Assembly (NCBI GenBank): GCA_045590395.1
Contig: JAZNQX010000068.1
Coordinates: 1 to 15,106, forward strand
Reading direction: 5' to 3'
Length of the DNA stretch: 15,106 bases
From: SIG607 sp045590395
Lineage (GTDB): Bacteria; Bacillota; Clostridia; Oscillospirales; Acutalibacteraceae
Part shown: positions 1-6,766 of the stretch, piece by piece
How positions within the stretch are numbered: position 1 is the first letter of the stretch
Layout of the letters: every line of letters starts with the position of its first letter
Notes under the pieces: generated by a model
The model's input: the letters and a program-made list of their open reading frames with translations, nothing else
Told to the model about the DNA's origin: nothing
Databases searched by the model: none
Position numbers and translations under genes: made by a program

Positions 1-23
1 TTTTCCAAAAATTTACGCCTCCC
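1..23 (-). other. Possible start of a divergent gene running off the left edge
   Basis: Read on the minus strand, a purine-rich GGGAGG (23 down to 18) is followed nine bases later by TTG (8 to 6) and then GAA, so a protein could begin here and continue outside the window. A minus-strand promoter at 161-189 supports leftward transcription. Only two or three codons are visible, so nothing can be said about the product, and the real start could lie further left. Confidence 0.25.
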
Positions 24-160
24 AAATAGTATTAAATGAAAAAACACCGTTAAATCTGGACACAAAAAGAAAGCTTCAAAGTAACTTATCCTTCGGACTT
101 TTTCCGGTGCAGAAAAAACGGTAATTAATCTCTGGATGTATATAGTATTTATTTGAATTA

Positions 161-189
161 AATATATTTCAAAATTCCTATATTGTCAA
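161..189 (-). promoter_or_regulatory. Minus-strand sigma-A-type promoter
   Basis: On the minus strand there is a perfect -35 box TTGACA (189 to 184), a 17-base spacer and a -10 box TATATT (166 to 161). It would drive a leader of about 145 bases towards the left edge. Base 190 onward is T-rich with no + strand gene, so this fits a divergent intergenic region between an unseen leftward gene and the ruv operon. Confidence 0.55.
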
Positions 190-349
190 GTGTTTTTTTG
201 TCGAATTTTAATATCAGCCTTGTCGAAAATCATTATAATTCATTTTTTCTCTGAATTTCGGCTTTTTTCTTTTTTTTGCTCGATTTTTGTAGCACAAAAA
301 ACATTAATAGAAAATTATGTTAATTTTTTAAAAATAGTTGTGTTTGCTA
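190..349. other. AT-rich intergenic stretch, no gene seen
   Basis: This T-rich DNA lies between the leftward promoter and the ruvC promoter. The only visible pattern is a direct repeat of TTGTCGAA at 198-205 and 220-227, one 22-base step apart, just upstream of the leftward -35 box. I looked for a Firmicutes LexA box (GAAC-N4-GTTC type), which would be expected if ruv were SOS-controlled, and did not find one. Confidence 0.5.
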
Positions 350-378
350 TTGCTGTAATTAATTATTTATGATATAAT
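350..378 (+). promoter_or_regulatory. Promoter of the ruvC operon
   Basis: TTGCTG (350-355), a 17-base spacer and a perfect TATAAT (373-378) make a good housekeeping promoter. Transcription would start near 385, leaving a leader of about 27 bases that includes the ruvC ribosome binding site GGGAGGG (399-405). No other convincing promoter was found before clpE, so this may serve the whole 10.5-kb gene run. Confidence 0.75.
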
Positions 379-411
379 ATAGACATATATGCGATGATGG
401 GAGGGCGTTTT

Positions 412-915
412 TTGAAAATATTAGGAATTGACCCCGGATATGCTCTTATAGGCTACGGTATTATTTCTGCCGAAAACGGTCGTTTTAAGACTATAACCTT
501 CGGCGCAATCACCACTGCCGCCGACCTGTCTTTTTCAAAGCGCCTTGAAATAATTTACAGAGATATAAATCAGTTGATTTGTGAATTTAAACCCGATGCG
601 CTGTCCATTGAAAAACTGTATTTTAATACCAATACAACTACTGCCATTGATGTTGCGCAGGCAAGGGGAGTTATTTTACTTGCGGCACAAATGAACTCGA
701 TTCCTGTATACGAATATACACCGTTGCAGGTTAAATCTTCGGTAACGGGTTTTGGACGGGCGGAAAAGCATCAGGTTATGGAAATGACCCGGTCTTTACT
801 CGGTCTTAAACAGGTACCAAAGCCTGATGATACGGCAGATGCTTTAGCACTGGCTATCTGTCACGCTAATACGGGCACCGGTGTTTTCGCAAAACTTATG
901 AAAGGTGAAATGTAA
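412..915 (+). CDS. ruvC: Holliday junction endonuclease RuvC
   Basis: RuvC is the dimeric, magnesium-dependent nuclease that cuts Holliday junctions brought to it by RuvAB at the end of homologous recombination. The 167-residue protein has the family length (E. coli 173). The four acidic catalytic residues are in place: Asp7 in ILGIDPG, Glu67 in SIEKL, and Asp140 and Asp143 in the PDDTADALALAICH region. An in-frame ATG lies upstream at 394, but I prefer the TTG at 412: it follows GGGAGGG (399-405) by six bases and puts the conserved K-I-L-G-I-D start at the N-terminus, as in other RuvC proteins. It is the first gene of the operon. The stop codon abuts the ruvA start, giving likely translational coupling. 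Nothing is missing. Confidence 0.97.
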   Translation: MKILGIDPGYALIGYGIISAENGRFKTITFGAITTAADLSFSKRLEIIYRDINQLICEFKPDALSIEKLYFNTNTTTAIDVAQARGVILLAAQMNSIPVYEYTPLQVKSSVTGFGRAEKHQVMEMTRSLLGLKQVPKPDDTADALALAICHANTGTGVFAKLMKGEM

Positions 916-1515
916 ATGATAGCTTCGCTTAACGGTATTTTAACATATTTAGACCCCTCGTTTTGCATTATTGAATGCTCGGGTGTGGGACTAAGATGCT
1001 TTATTACAGGCAAAACCCTTGGTAATATGCCAAGTATCGGCGAGGAGGTAAAGCTCTACACCTATATGTCTGTAAGAGAAGATGCTATAGACCTTTACGG
1101 CTTTTCTGACATAAAGGAGCTTGACTGCTTTAAGCTTATAACTACTGTAAGCGGTGTTGGTCCAAAGCTTGGCCTTTCCATTCTGACTGCTTTTTCGCCC
1201 GAGCAAATATCGGCGTATATCGCTTCTAATGACCCGAAATCTTTAACGGCGGCATCGGGTGTTGGGCTAAAACTTGCTCAAAGAATAATTTTAGAACTAA
1301 AGGATAAAGTTGGTAGTATTTCCGGCGGCTCTGTCGACCTTGCTAATGCTGTAATTAATCCTTTAAATGAAAATATTAGCGAAGCAGCTTCTGCGCTTGT
1401 TTCTCTCGGTTTCTCTGGTAGTGAAGCGCGAAACGCTCTTAGTAAGCTTCAGCCTGATTTACCTATAGACACATTGATTAAAGAAGCTCTCAAAATTTTA
1501 TCTAGGCAGGTATGA
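916..1515 (+). CDS. ruvA: Holliday junction branch-migration subunit RuvA
   Basis: RuvA tetramers bind the four-way junction, hold it open and recruit the RuvB motors. The protein is 199 residues (E. coli 203). An N-terminal OB-fold spans about 1-63. A middle domain has two helix-hairpin-helix motifs with the expected G-V-G turns at 80-82 and 115-117. After a flexible linker (about 134-150), the C-terminal RuvB-contacting domain III occupies about 151-199. The ATG directly follows the ruvC stop, with AAAGGTGA (901-908) seven bases upstream inside ruvC, so translation of the two is probably coupled. The ruvC-ruvA-ruvB order is the normal complete resolvasome set. Confidence 0.97.
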   Translation: MIASLNGILTYLDPSFCIIECSGVGLRCFITGKTLGNMPSIGEEVKLYTYMSVREDAIDLYGFSDIKELDCFKLITTVSGVGPKLGLSILTAFSPEQISAYIASNDPKSLTAASGVGLKLAQRIILELKDKVGSISGGSVDLANAVINPLNENISEAASALVSLGFSGSEARNALSKLQPDLPIDTLIKEALKILSRQV

Positions 1516-1518
1516 TAA

Positions 1519-2592
1519 ATGATAGAAACATCAAATTTTGATTTTGAAGAAACTGCAGGCAGAATCGTGTCACCCGAATACAGAGGCACTGATGATGCAG
1601 ATAATGAAATATCTTTACGTCCTAAATCACTTGACGAATATATAGGACAGGAAAAGGCTAAAAGCAACCTGAGTGTTTACATAAAAGCCGCTTTACAGAG
1701 AAACGAATCTCTTGACCATGTGCTTTTATACGGCCCTCCGGGACTTGGAAAAACAACACTTTCGGGTATTATTGCAAAAGAAATGGGCGTAAACTTTCGT
1801 GTAACTTCGGGTCCTGCTATTGAAAAGCAGGGTGACCTTGTTGCACTGCTTACCAATCTTAATGAGGGTGATGTGCTTTTTATAGACGAAATTCACCGTC
1901 TGCCGCGTAATGTAGAAGAAATACTTTATCCTGCTATGGAGGATTTTTCGGTTGATATTATTATCGGCAAAGGTCCTTCGGCAAGGTCTATAAGACTTGA
2001 CGTACCGCATTTTACACTTGTGGGCGCTACTACAAGAAGCGGTCAGCTTACCGCGCCCCTTCGTGACAGATTCGGTGTGCTTCTTCGTCTTGAACTTTAT
2101 ACCCCCGAAGAGCTTTCCAGCATTGTTAAGCGTTCTGCTTCCATACTGCAGATACCTATTGATGATGACGGCGCATTGGAAATTGCTTCACGTTCACGTG
2201 GCACTCCACGAATTGCAAACCGTCTGCTCAGACGTGTTCGTGACGTTGCACAGATAGACTTTAACGGTGAGATAACTTCAAAGGTTGCAATGTCAGCTTT
2301 ATCACGCTTTGAAATTGATGAGCTTGGTCTTGATGATTTTGACAGGCGTATGCTCTCAACTATAATTTATAACTACGGCGGCGGCCCAGTTGGTCTTGAT
2401 ACACTTGCGGCGGCTGTTGGTGAAGAAAGCATAACCATTGAGGATGTTTATGAACCCTATCTTATGCAAATAGGCTTTTTAACCCGTACAGCGCGCGGCA
2501 GATGTGTAACAAAACTGGGCTATGAACATCTTGATATACCGTATCCGTCAGACAAGAATAATGATTCTTCACAGCAAACTATAACTTTTTAA
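1519..2592 (+). CDS. ruvB: Holliday junction branch-migration ATPase RuvB
   Basis: RuvB is the AAA+ hexameric DNA translocase that drives branch migration with RuvA. The 357-residue protein carries Walker A GPPGLGKTT at 72-80, Walker B FIDEIH at 121-126, the sensor-1 region GATTRSG at 169-175, the arginine-finger segment LRDRFG at 181-186 and the sensor-2 stretch RGTPRIANRLLRRVRD at 227-242. The C-terminal winged-helix DNA-binding domain follows from about 265, including GGGPVGLDTLAAAVGE. The start lies three bases after the ruvA stop. The polar tail after about residue 343 is slightly longer than the core family and is probably disordered. All three ruv genes are intact. Confidence 0.98.
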   Translation: MIETSNFDFEETAGRIVSPEYRGTDDADNEISLRPKSLDEYIGQEKAKSNLSVYIKAALQRNESLDHVLLYGPPGLGKTTLSGIIAKEMGVNFRVTSGPAIEKQGDLVALLTNLNEGDVLFIDEIHRLPRNVEEILYPAMEDFSVDIIIGKGPSARSIRLDVPHFTLVGATTRSGQLTAPLRDRFGVLLRLELYTPEELSSIVKRSASILQIPIDDDGALEIASRSRGTPRIANRLLRRVRDVAQIDFNGEITSKVAMSALSRFEIDELGLDDFDRRMLSTIIYNYGGGPVGLDTLAAAVGEESITIEDVYEPYLMQIGFLTRTARGRCVTKLGYEHLDIPYPSDKNNDSSQQTITF

Positions 2593-2608
2593 TTTTTAAG
2601 GAAGTAAT

Positions 2609-3475
2609 ATGAGATTTACCGAAAATTTTACCGATTATGAACTGATTGATGCCGAAGGCGGTCAGCGCCTTGAAAGATGGAAGGATATTATTCTTATTCG
2701 TCCCGACCCACAGGTTATCTGGTATGGTGAGCGCAAAAATCCGCTTTGGAATGAGGCTCACGCTGTATATCACAGAAGTAGCTCTGGCGGCGGATATTGG
2801 GAAACCCTTAAGAAAGTACCTGATGTATGGTCGGTGGCTTTTAATGATTTAACCTTTAATCTTAAACCAATGGGCTTTAAGCATACAGGCCTTTTTCCTG
2901 AACAGGCGGTTAACTGGGAACTTGCTGCTTCCCTTATAAAAAACAGTGAAAAACCTGTTTCTGTTCTTAATTTATTTGCCTATACCGGCGGAGCAACTGT
3001 TGCATGTCTTAGCGCAGGTGCATCTGTTACCCATGTTGATGCTTCAAAGGGAATGGTGCAGTGGGCTAAAGAAAATGCTGTTTCTTCAAATCTTTCGGAC
3101 AGGCAGGTTCGTTGGCTTGTTGACGATTGCCTTAAATTTGTCCGCAGAGAAATTCGACGCGGCAATAAATATGGCGCCATTATTATGGACCCTCCGTCCT
3201 ATGGCAGAGGCCCTAACGGCGAGGTTTGGAAGCTTGAACAGCAAATTAATGAACTGCTCAGTGAAGTGGGTAAAATTTTAAGTGATGAACCTTTATTTTT
3301 TATGTTGAATTCATATACGGGCGGTTTATCACCCACAATTTTAAATTATATGGTTAAAACCTATATTGCACCAAAGGGCAACGGCAAAATCTTTACCGAT
3401 GAAATCGGCCTTAAAATTTCAGATAGAGATATAGTTATGCCTTGTGGAAATACAACAATTTGGACAAGAGAATGA
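2609..3475 (+). CDS. Class I SAM-dependent RNA methyltransferase, RlmI/RlmK-like
   Basis: This 288-residue protein belongs to the COG1092-type group of S-adenosylmethionine-dependent methyltransferases, which includes the 23S rRNA cytosine methyltransferase RlmI. The conserved entry segment FKHTGLFPEQA is at 90-100. The SAM-binding motif I, VLNLFAYTGGAT, is at 119-130, the acidic ribose-binding residue is Asp144, and the motif IV DPPSYGRG is at 194-201. The N-terminal PUA RNA-binding domain of full-length RlmI is absent, and the N-terminus is a short beta-rich region, so the exact RNA target cannot be assigned. AAGGAAG (2598-2604) sits five bases before the ATG, and the gene lies 16 bases after ruvB. 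The role in rRNA modification is inferred from the family. Confidence 0.85.
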   Translation: MRFTENFTDYELIDAEGGQRLERWKDIILIRPDPQVIWYGERKNPLWNEAHAVYHRSSSGGGYWETLKKVPDVWSVAFNDLTFNLKPMGFKHTGLFPEQAVNWELAASLIKNSEKPVSVLNLFAYTGGATVACLSAGASVTHVDASKGMVQWAKENAVSSNLSDRQVRWLVDDCLKFVRREIRRGNKYGAIIMDPPSYGRGPNGEVWKLEQQINELLSEVGKILSDEPLFFMLNSYTGGLSPTILNYMVKTYIAPKGNGKIFTDEIGLKISDRDIVMPCGNTTIWTRE

Positions 3476-3476
3476 A

Positions 3477-4316
3477 ATGGATAGTATTATAAACACTCAA
3501 AACTTATGTTATGAATATTCAGGTGACGAGTCTCAGGTAGTGCTTAAAGATTTTAACTTTTCGATAGAGCGTGGTTCTTTTACCGTAATACTCGGTCATA
3601 ACGGCTCGGGTAAATCAACCCTTGCAAAACTTCTTAACGGCCTTTTAAAGCCTGTTAGCGGTAAAGTATGTGTTGACGGTATGTACACCGATGATGAAAA
3701 GTATGAAATTGAAATCAAAAGACGTGTAGGTCTTGTTTTTCAGAATCCCGATAATCAACTTGTTTCTTCTGTTGTTGAAGAAGATGTTGCTTTTGGCCCT
3801 GAAAATTTAGGCTTACAGCCTGAAAAAATCAGAGAAAGGGTAGACCGGGCTCTTAAAACTGTCGGAATGTACGAATTCCGCAAAAAGTCGCCCCATAATC
3901 TTTCGGGCGGACAAAAACAGCGTGTTGCTATAGCAGGTATACTTGCCATGCAACCTGAATGTATTGTGCTGGACGAGCCTACGGCAATGCTTGACCCACA
4001 AGGCAGACAAGAGGTAATCAACGCCCTTGTGGACTTAAATCGCAAACACAATATCACCGTAGTTTTAATAACTCATTTTATGGAGGAAACCCAGTTTGCT
4101 GACAGGGTAGTTGTAATGAGGGACGGCGCTATTGTTGATGACGGCGCACCGAAAGAAGTTTTTTCACATTTTGATATTTTAAAAAGCGCAGGTCTTGGTA
4201 TACCACAGACTACTGAGCTTTTAAACATTTTAAGTAATCACGGTTTAGAACTTAACAACGGTATAATTTCTGTTGATGAGTGTCGCGACGAATTACTTAA
4301 AATTCTTAAACGATAG
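3477..4316 (+). CDS. ecfA1: ECF transporter ATPase EcfA1
   Basis: EcfA1 is one of the paired ATPases of the group II energy-coupling factor module, which powers many interchangeable vitamin and micronutrient binding (S) proteins at the membrane. The 279-residue protein has Walker A GHNGSGKST at 40-48, the Q-loop Gln89 in VFQNPDNQL, signature LSGGQ at 142-146, Walker B CIVLDEP at 162-168 and the switch His200. A GTG at 3444 would give 11 more residues, but that segment lies inside the methyltransferase gene. The ATG at 3477, one base after that gene's stop, gives the normal MxxIxxxNLxYxY family start. The ribosome binding site is weak, so translation is probably coupled to the upstream gene. 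Confidence 0.95.
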   Translation: MDSIINTQNLCYEYSGDESQVVLKDFNFSIERGSFTVILGHNGSGKSTLAKLLNGLLKPVSGKVCVDGMYTDDEKYEIEIKRRVGLVFQNPDNQLVSSVVEEDVAFGPENLGLQPEKIRERVDRALKTVGMYEFRKKSPHNLSGGQKQRVAIAGILAMQPECIVLDEPTAMLDPQGRQEVINALVDLNRKHNITVVLITHFMEETQFADRVVVMRDGAIVDDGAPKEVFSHFDILKSAGLGIPQTTELLNILSNHGLELNNGIISVDECRDELLKILKR

Positions 4317-4339
4317 GTTTATTTTTTAGAGAGGACAGA

Positions 4340-5209
4340 TTGGTTTTGGCAATACTTAAAGCTGAAAATCTTAATTTCGTATATTCGCCTGATACACCCT
4401 TTAAGTATGAAGCGGTCAAAGATATTTCGTTTTCCGTAGATGAAGGCGAAATATTAGGCATTATCGGACATACCGGCTCAGGTAAGTCTACTTTACTGCA
4501 ACTTCTTAATGGTTTGCTAAAGCCAACCAGCGGCAAAATTTTACTGCACGATAAAGATATTTGGCAAAACCCTAAAGAAATAAGAGATATACGTTTTAAA
4601 ATTGGTCTTGTTTTTCAGTATCCCGAATATCAGTTATTTGAAGAAACAGTTGAAGAAGATATCGCCTTTGGACCTAAAAATATGAAGCTTGACAGCGAAG
4701 AAATTAATAGTCGCGTAAACGATGCGGTTAATACTGTTATGCTTAAAGAAGAACTGCTTAAAAAATCGCCATTTGATTTATCCGGTGGTGAAAAGCGCAG
4801 GGCGGCAATTGCCGGAATTATGGCTATGAAGCCTGAAATTATTATTTTTGACGAGCCAACTGCAGGTCTTGACCCCATCGGCAGAGAAACAGTTCTTAAG
4901 GCGATAGAGGATTACCGTAAATCAAATAACGCTACTGTTATAATTGTTTCTCACAGTATGGAGGATATGGCACAGATTTGCGACAACATTCTTGTACTGA
5001 ATAATGGCTCTGTATTTATGCACGATACTGCTGAAAATGTGTTTAAAAATTCACAGCAACTAACTAGTATAGGTCTTAATGTTCCTGAAATAACAAGAGT
5101 TATGTTAGCCCTTAAAGAATCAGGCGTTAATATTGATACAAATGTATTTACGGTAGACAGGGCAGTAGCTGTTATAGAAGATTACTTGTCAGGAGGTGCT
5201 GTGCTTTGA
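4340..5209 (+). CDS. ecfA2: ECF transporter ATPase EcfA2
   Basis: EcfA2 is the partner ATPase that heterodimerises with EcfA1 beneath EcfT. The 289-residue protein shows Walker A GHTGSGKST at 43-51, Q-loop Gln93 in VFQYPEYQLF, signature LSGGE at 147-151, Walker B with DEP at 171-173 and switch His205. The LSGGE signature and YPEYQLFEET Q-loop neighbourhood are typical of A2 as opposed to A1. The start is a TTG at 4340 behind AGAGAGGA (4328-4335). Another TTG two codons later (4346) is also possible and would change only the first two residues. The gene ends in a four-base overlap with ecfT. Confidence 0.95.
   Translation: MVLAILKAENLNFVYSPDTPFKYEAVKDISFSVDEGEILGIIGHTGSGKSTLLQLLNGLLKPTSGKILLHDKDIWQNPKEIRDIRFKIGLVFQYPEYQLFEETVEEDIAFGPKNMKLDSEEINSRVNDAVNTVMLKEELLKKSPFDLSGGEKRRAAIAGIMAMKPEIIIFDEPTAGLDPIGRETVLKAIEDYRKSNNATVIIVSHSMEDMAQICDNILVLNNGSVFMHDTAENVFKNSQQLTSIGLNVPEITRVMLALKESGVNIDTNVFTVDRAVAVIEDYLSGGAVL
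5191..5208 (+). promoter_or_regulatory. Strong ribosome binding site that fixes the ecfT TTG start
   Basis: A full-length Shine-Dalgarno AGGAGGTG (5191-5198) lies seven bases before TTG 5206-5208, inside the end of ecfA2. The TTG overlaps the ecfA2 stop as TTGA. No alternative in-frame start fits this site, so it decides the start and points to coupled synthesis of the ATPase and membrane subunits. Confidence 0.85.
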
Positions 5210-6018
5210 TTTCTGATATCACCTTCGGTCAGTATTTTCCTGCCAAATCTCTTATTCACAAAATGGACCCGAGAATTAAATTTTTGCTTATGATTTTTGC
5301 TATTGTTTTTATCTTTTTGGCAAAATCGGCGTTTTCTATGCTATCGGCTGTTGTTTTTGTTCTTATTGCTGTTACATGTTCACGCGTTCCTGTAAAAATT
5401 TATCTCGGTAACCTAAAGGCGATTTTGCCGATTATAATTTTAACCGCAATTATTAATTCGGTTTATATCAATGAGGGTAAGGTGCTTCTTGATTGGTGGA
5501 TATTTACCGTATCAACGGGCGGTCTTATGCGTGCGGCCTTTATGGCAATAAGAATTGCTTTACTTATATTCATAAGCGCCACCTTAACCTATACCACAAC
5601 GCCAAACGACCTTACCGACGCTATTGAAAGTCTTTGCACACCGCTTAAATTTATCGGTCTTGGTTCATTTGTTCATATACTTACTATGATGATGACCATT
5701 GCTTTACGCTTTATTCCTACACTTATTGAGGAAACACAAAAAATTATGAATGCTCAAAAGGCGCGTGGTGCCGATATTGAAAGCGGTGGACTGGTAAGCA
5801 GAATTAAAGCGCTTGTGCCAATACTTATTCCTCTTTTGATTTTGTCTGTAAGACGTGCCTATGATTTAGCTGAAGCTATGGAATGCAGATGCTATAACGG
5901 CGGTATCGGTAAGCAAAGAATGAAAAAATTTGCTATCCGTTACTATGATATTTTATCAAGTGTTTTTACTGTGCTTTGGGGAGCTTCAATTATTATAATC
6001 AATCATTTTATGGGGTAA
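5206..6018 (+). CDS. ecfT: ECF transporter transmembrane subunit EcfT
   Basis: EcfT is the membrane scaffold that links the EcfA1-EcfA2 pair to S proteins. The 270-residue protein begins with the usual cytoplasmic N-terminus (KSLIHKMDPRIKF, 14-26). Hydrophobic segments follow at about 27-57, 70-88, 107-130 and 150-170, with a last one at about 245-268. The coupling helices carry the A-R-G motif at 186-188 (NAQKARGAD) and a second motif that reads C-R-C at 227-229 (AMECRCYNGG), where Firmicutes EcfT proteins often have A-R-C or A-R-G. No S component is encoded in the window, as is usual for the shared group II module. Confidence 0.93.
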   Translation: MISDITFGQYFPAKSLIHKMDPRIKFLLMIFAIVFIFLAKSAFSMLSAVVFVLIAVTCSRVPVKIYLGNLKAILPIIILTAIINSVYINEGKVLLDWWIFTVSTGGLMRAAFMAIRIALLIFISATLTYTTTPNDLTDAIESLCTPLKFIGLGSFVHILTMMMTIALRFIPTLIEETQKIMNAQKARGADIESGGLVSRIKALVPILIPLLILSVRRAYDLAEAMECRCYNGGIGKQRMKKFAIRYYDILSSVFTVLWGASIIIINHFMG

Positions 6019-6022
6019 AATA

Positions 6023-6757
6023 ATGCAACGTTATTTACTGAAAATTTCTTTTGACGGAACTGATTATCACGGTTGGCAGGTACAACCCAACGGTATTACG
6101 GTTCAAGAACAGCTGCAAAATTCTATGAAACAGCTTTACGGTTACACGCCGCCTGTTGCAGGTTGCAGCAGAACCGATGCAGGCGTTCACGCTATTGAGT
6201 TTTACTGCCATTTTGACCTTGAAACCGCTATTGAGCCTGATGGGGTCATCCGTGGACTGAATTCTGTATTACCGCAGGATATACGCGCAATTGATTGCAA
6301 ATTTGTAAATTCTGATTTTCACGCAAGATATAATGCTGTGGAAAAAAACTACATTTACAAAGTTGACAGAAGAACACTTACCGACCCATTTAACAGTCGT
6401 TACAGTTATAATTATTCGGGTAAATTAAACCTTGAGGATATTGAATATTTTTGTAACAGCTTAATAGGAACTCATGATTTTATCGGGTTTTCTTCTTCGG
6501 GCAGAAGCGTCAAGACTACGGTAAGAACTATTAGTGAGTGTTCGGTTAAAGAATGTGGCGATTTTCTGGTTTTCAGCGTTACTGCCGACGGTTTTCTTTA
6601 TAATATGGTGCGCATTATTGTCGGCACTGCATTGGCCGTTGGACGCGGAAGCGTCGATAGGGAAGTGGCCGAAGAAATTTTTAATAGCGGTGACCGAAAT
6701 CTTGCAGGTGCAACGGCGCCGCCCCAAGCATTATTTTTAAATCGTGTTTATTATTGA
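6023..6757 (+). CDS. truA: tRNA pseudouridine(38-40) synthase TruA
   Basis: TruA converts uridines 38, 39 and 40 in the anticodon stem-loop of many tRNAs to pseudouridine. The 244-residue protein has the family length. The N-terminal LLKISFDGTDYHGWQVQPN segment is typical of TruA, and the catalytic aspartate is Asp52 in CSRTDAGVHA. The C-terminal half carries the conserved TADGFLYNMVRIIVGT segment. The start is four bases after the ecfT stop, with TGGGGT just upstream. The order ecfA1-ecfA2-ecfT-truA is a widespread Firmicutes arrangement. It usually follows the ribosomal-protein operon, but here follows ruvCAB and a methyltransferase. Confidence 0.97.
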   Translation: MQRYLLKISFDGTDYHGWQVQPNGITVQEQLQNSMKQLYGYTPPVAGCSRTDAGVHAIEFYCHFDLETAIEPDGVIRGLNSVLPQDIRAIDCKFVNSDFHARYNAVEKNYIYKVDRRTLTDPFNSRYSYNYSGKLNLEDIEYFCNSLIGTHDFIGFSSSGRSVKTTVRTISECSVKECGDFLVFSVTADGFLYNMVRIIVGTALAVGRGSVDREVAEEIFNSGDRNLAGATAPPQALFLNRVYY

Positions 6758-6766
6758 GGTGAAAAG

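Noticed and set aside
190..372. A 60-codon + strand open frame upstream of ruvC
   Set aside because: It is Phe/Ile-rich from T-rich DNA, has no ribosome binding site, and overlaps the ruvC promoter at 350-378.
394..411. ATG 394 as the ruvC start
   Set aside because: The upstream ATG would place the GGGAGGG ribosome binding site inside the coding region and add six residues not seen in RuvC. TTG 412 is better placed.
190..411. LexA/SOS operator controlling ruvCAB
   Set aside because: No GAAC-N4-GTTC type site was found around the promoter.
3444..3476. GTG 3444 as the ecfA1 start
   Set aside because: The 11 added residues lie within the methyltransferase gene and do not fit the EcfA N-terminus. 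ATG 3477 gives the usual start.
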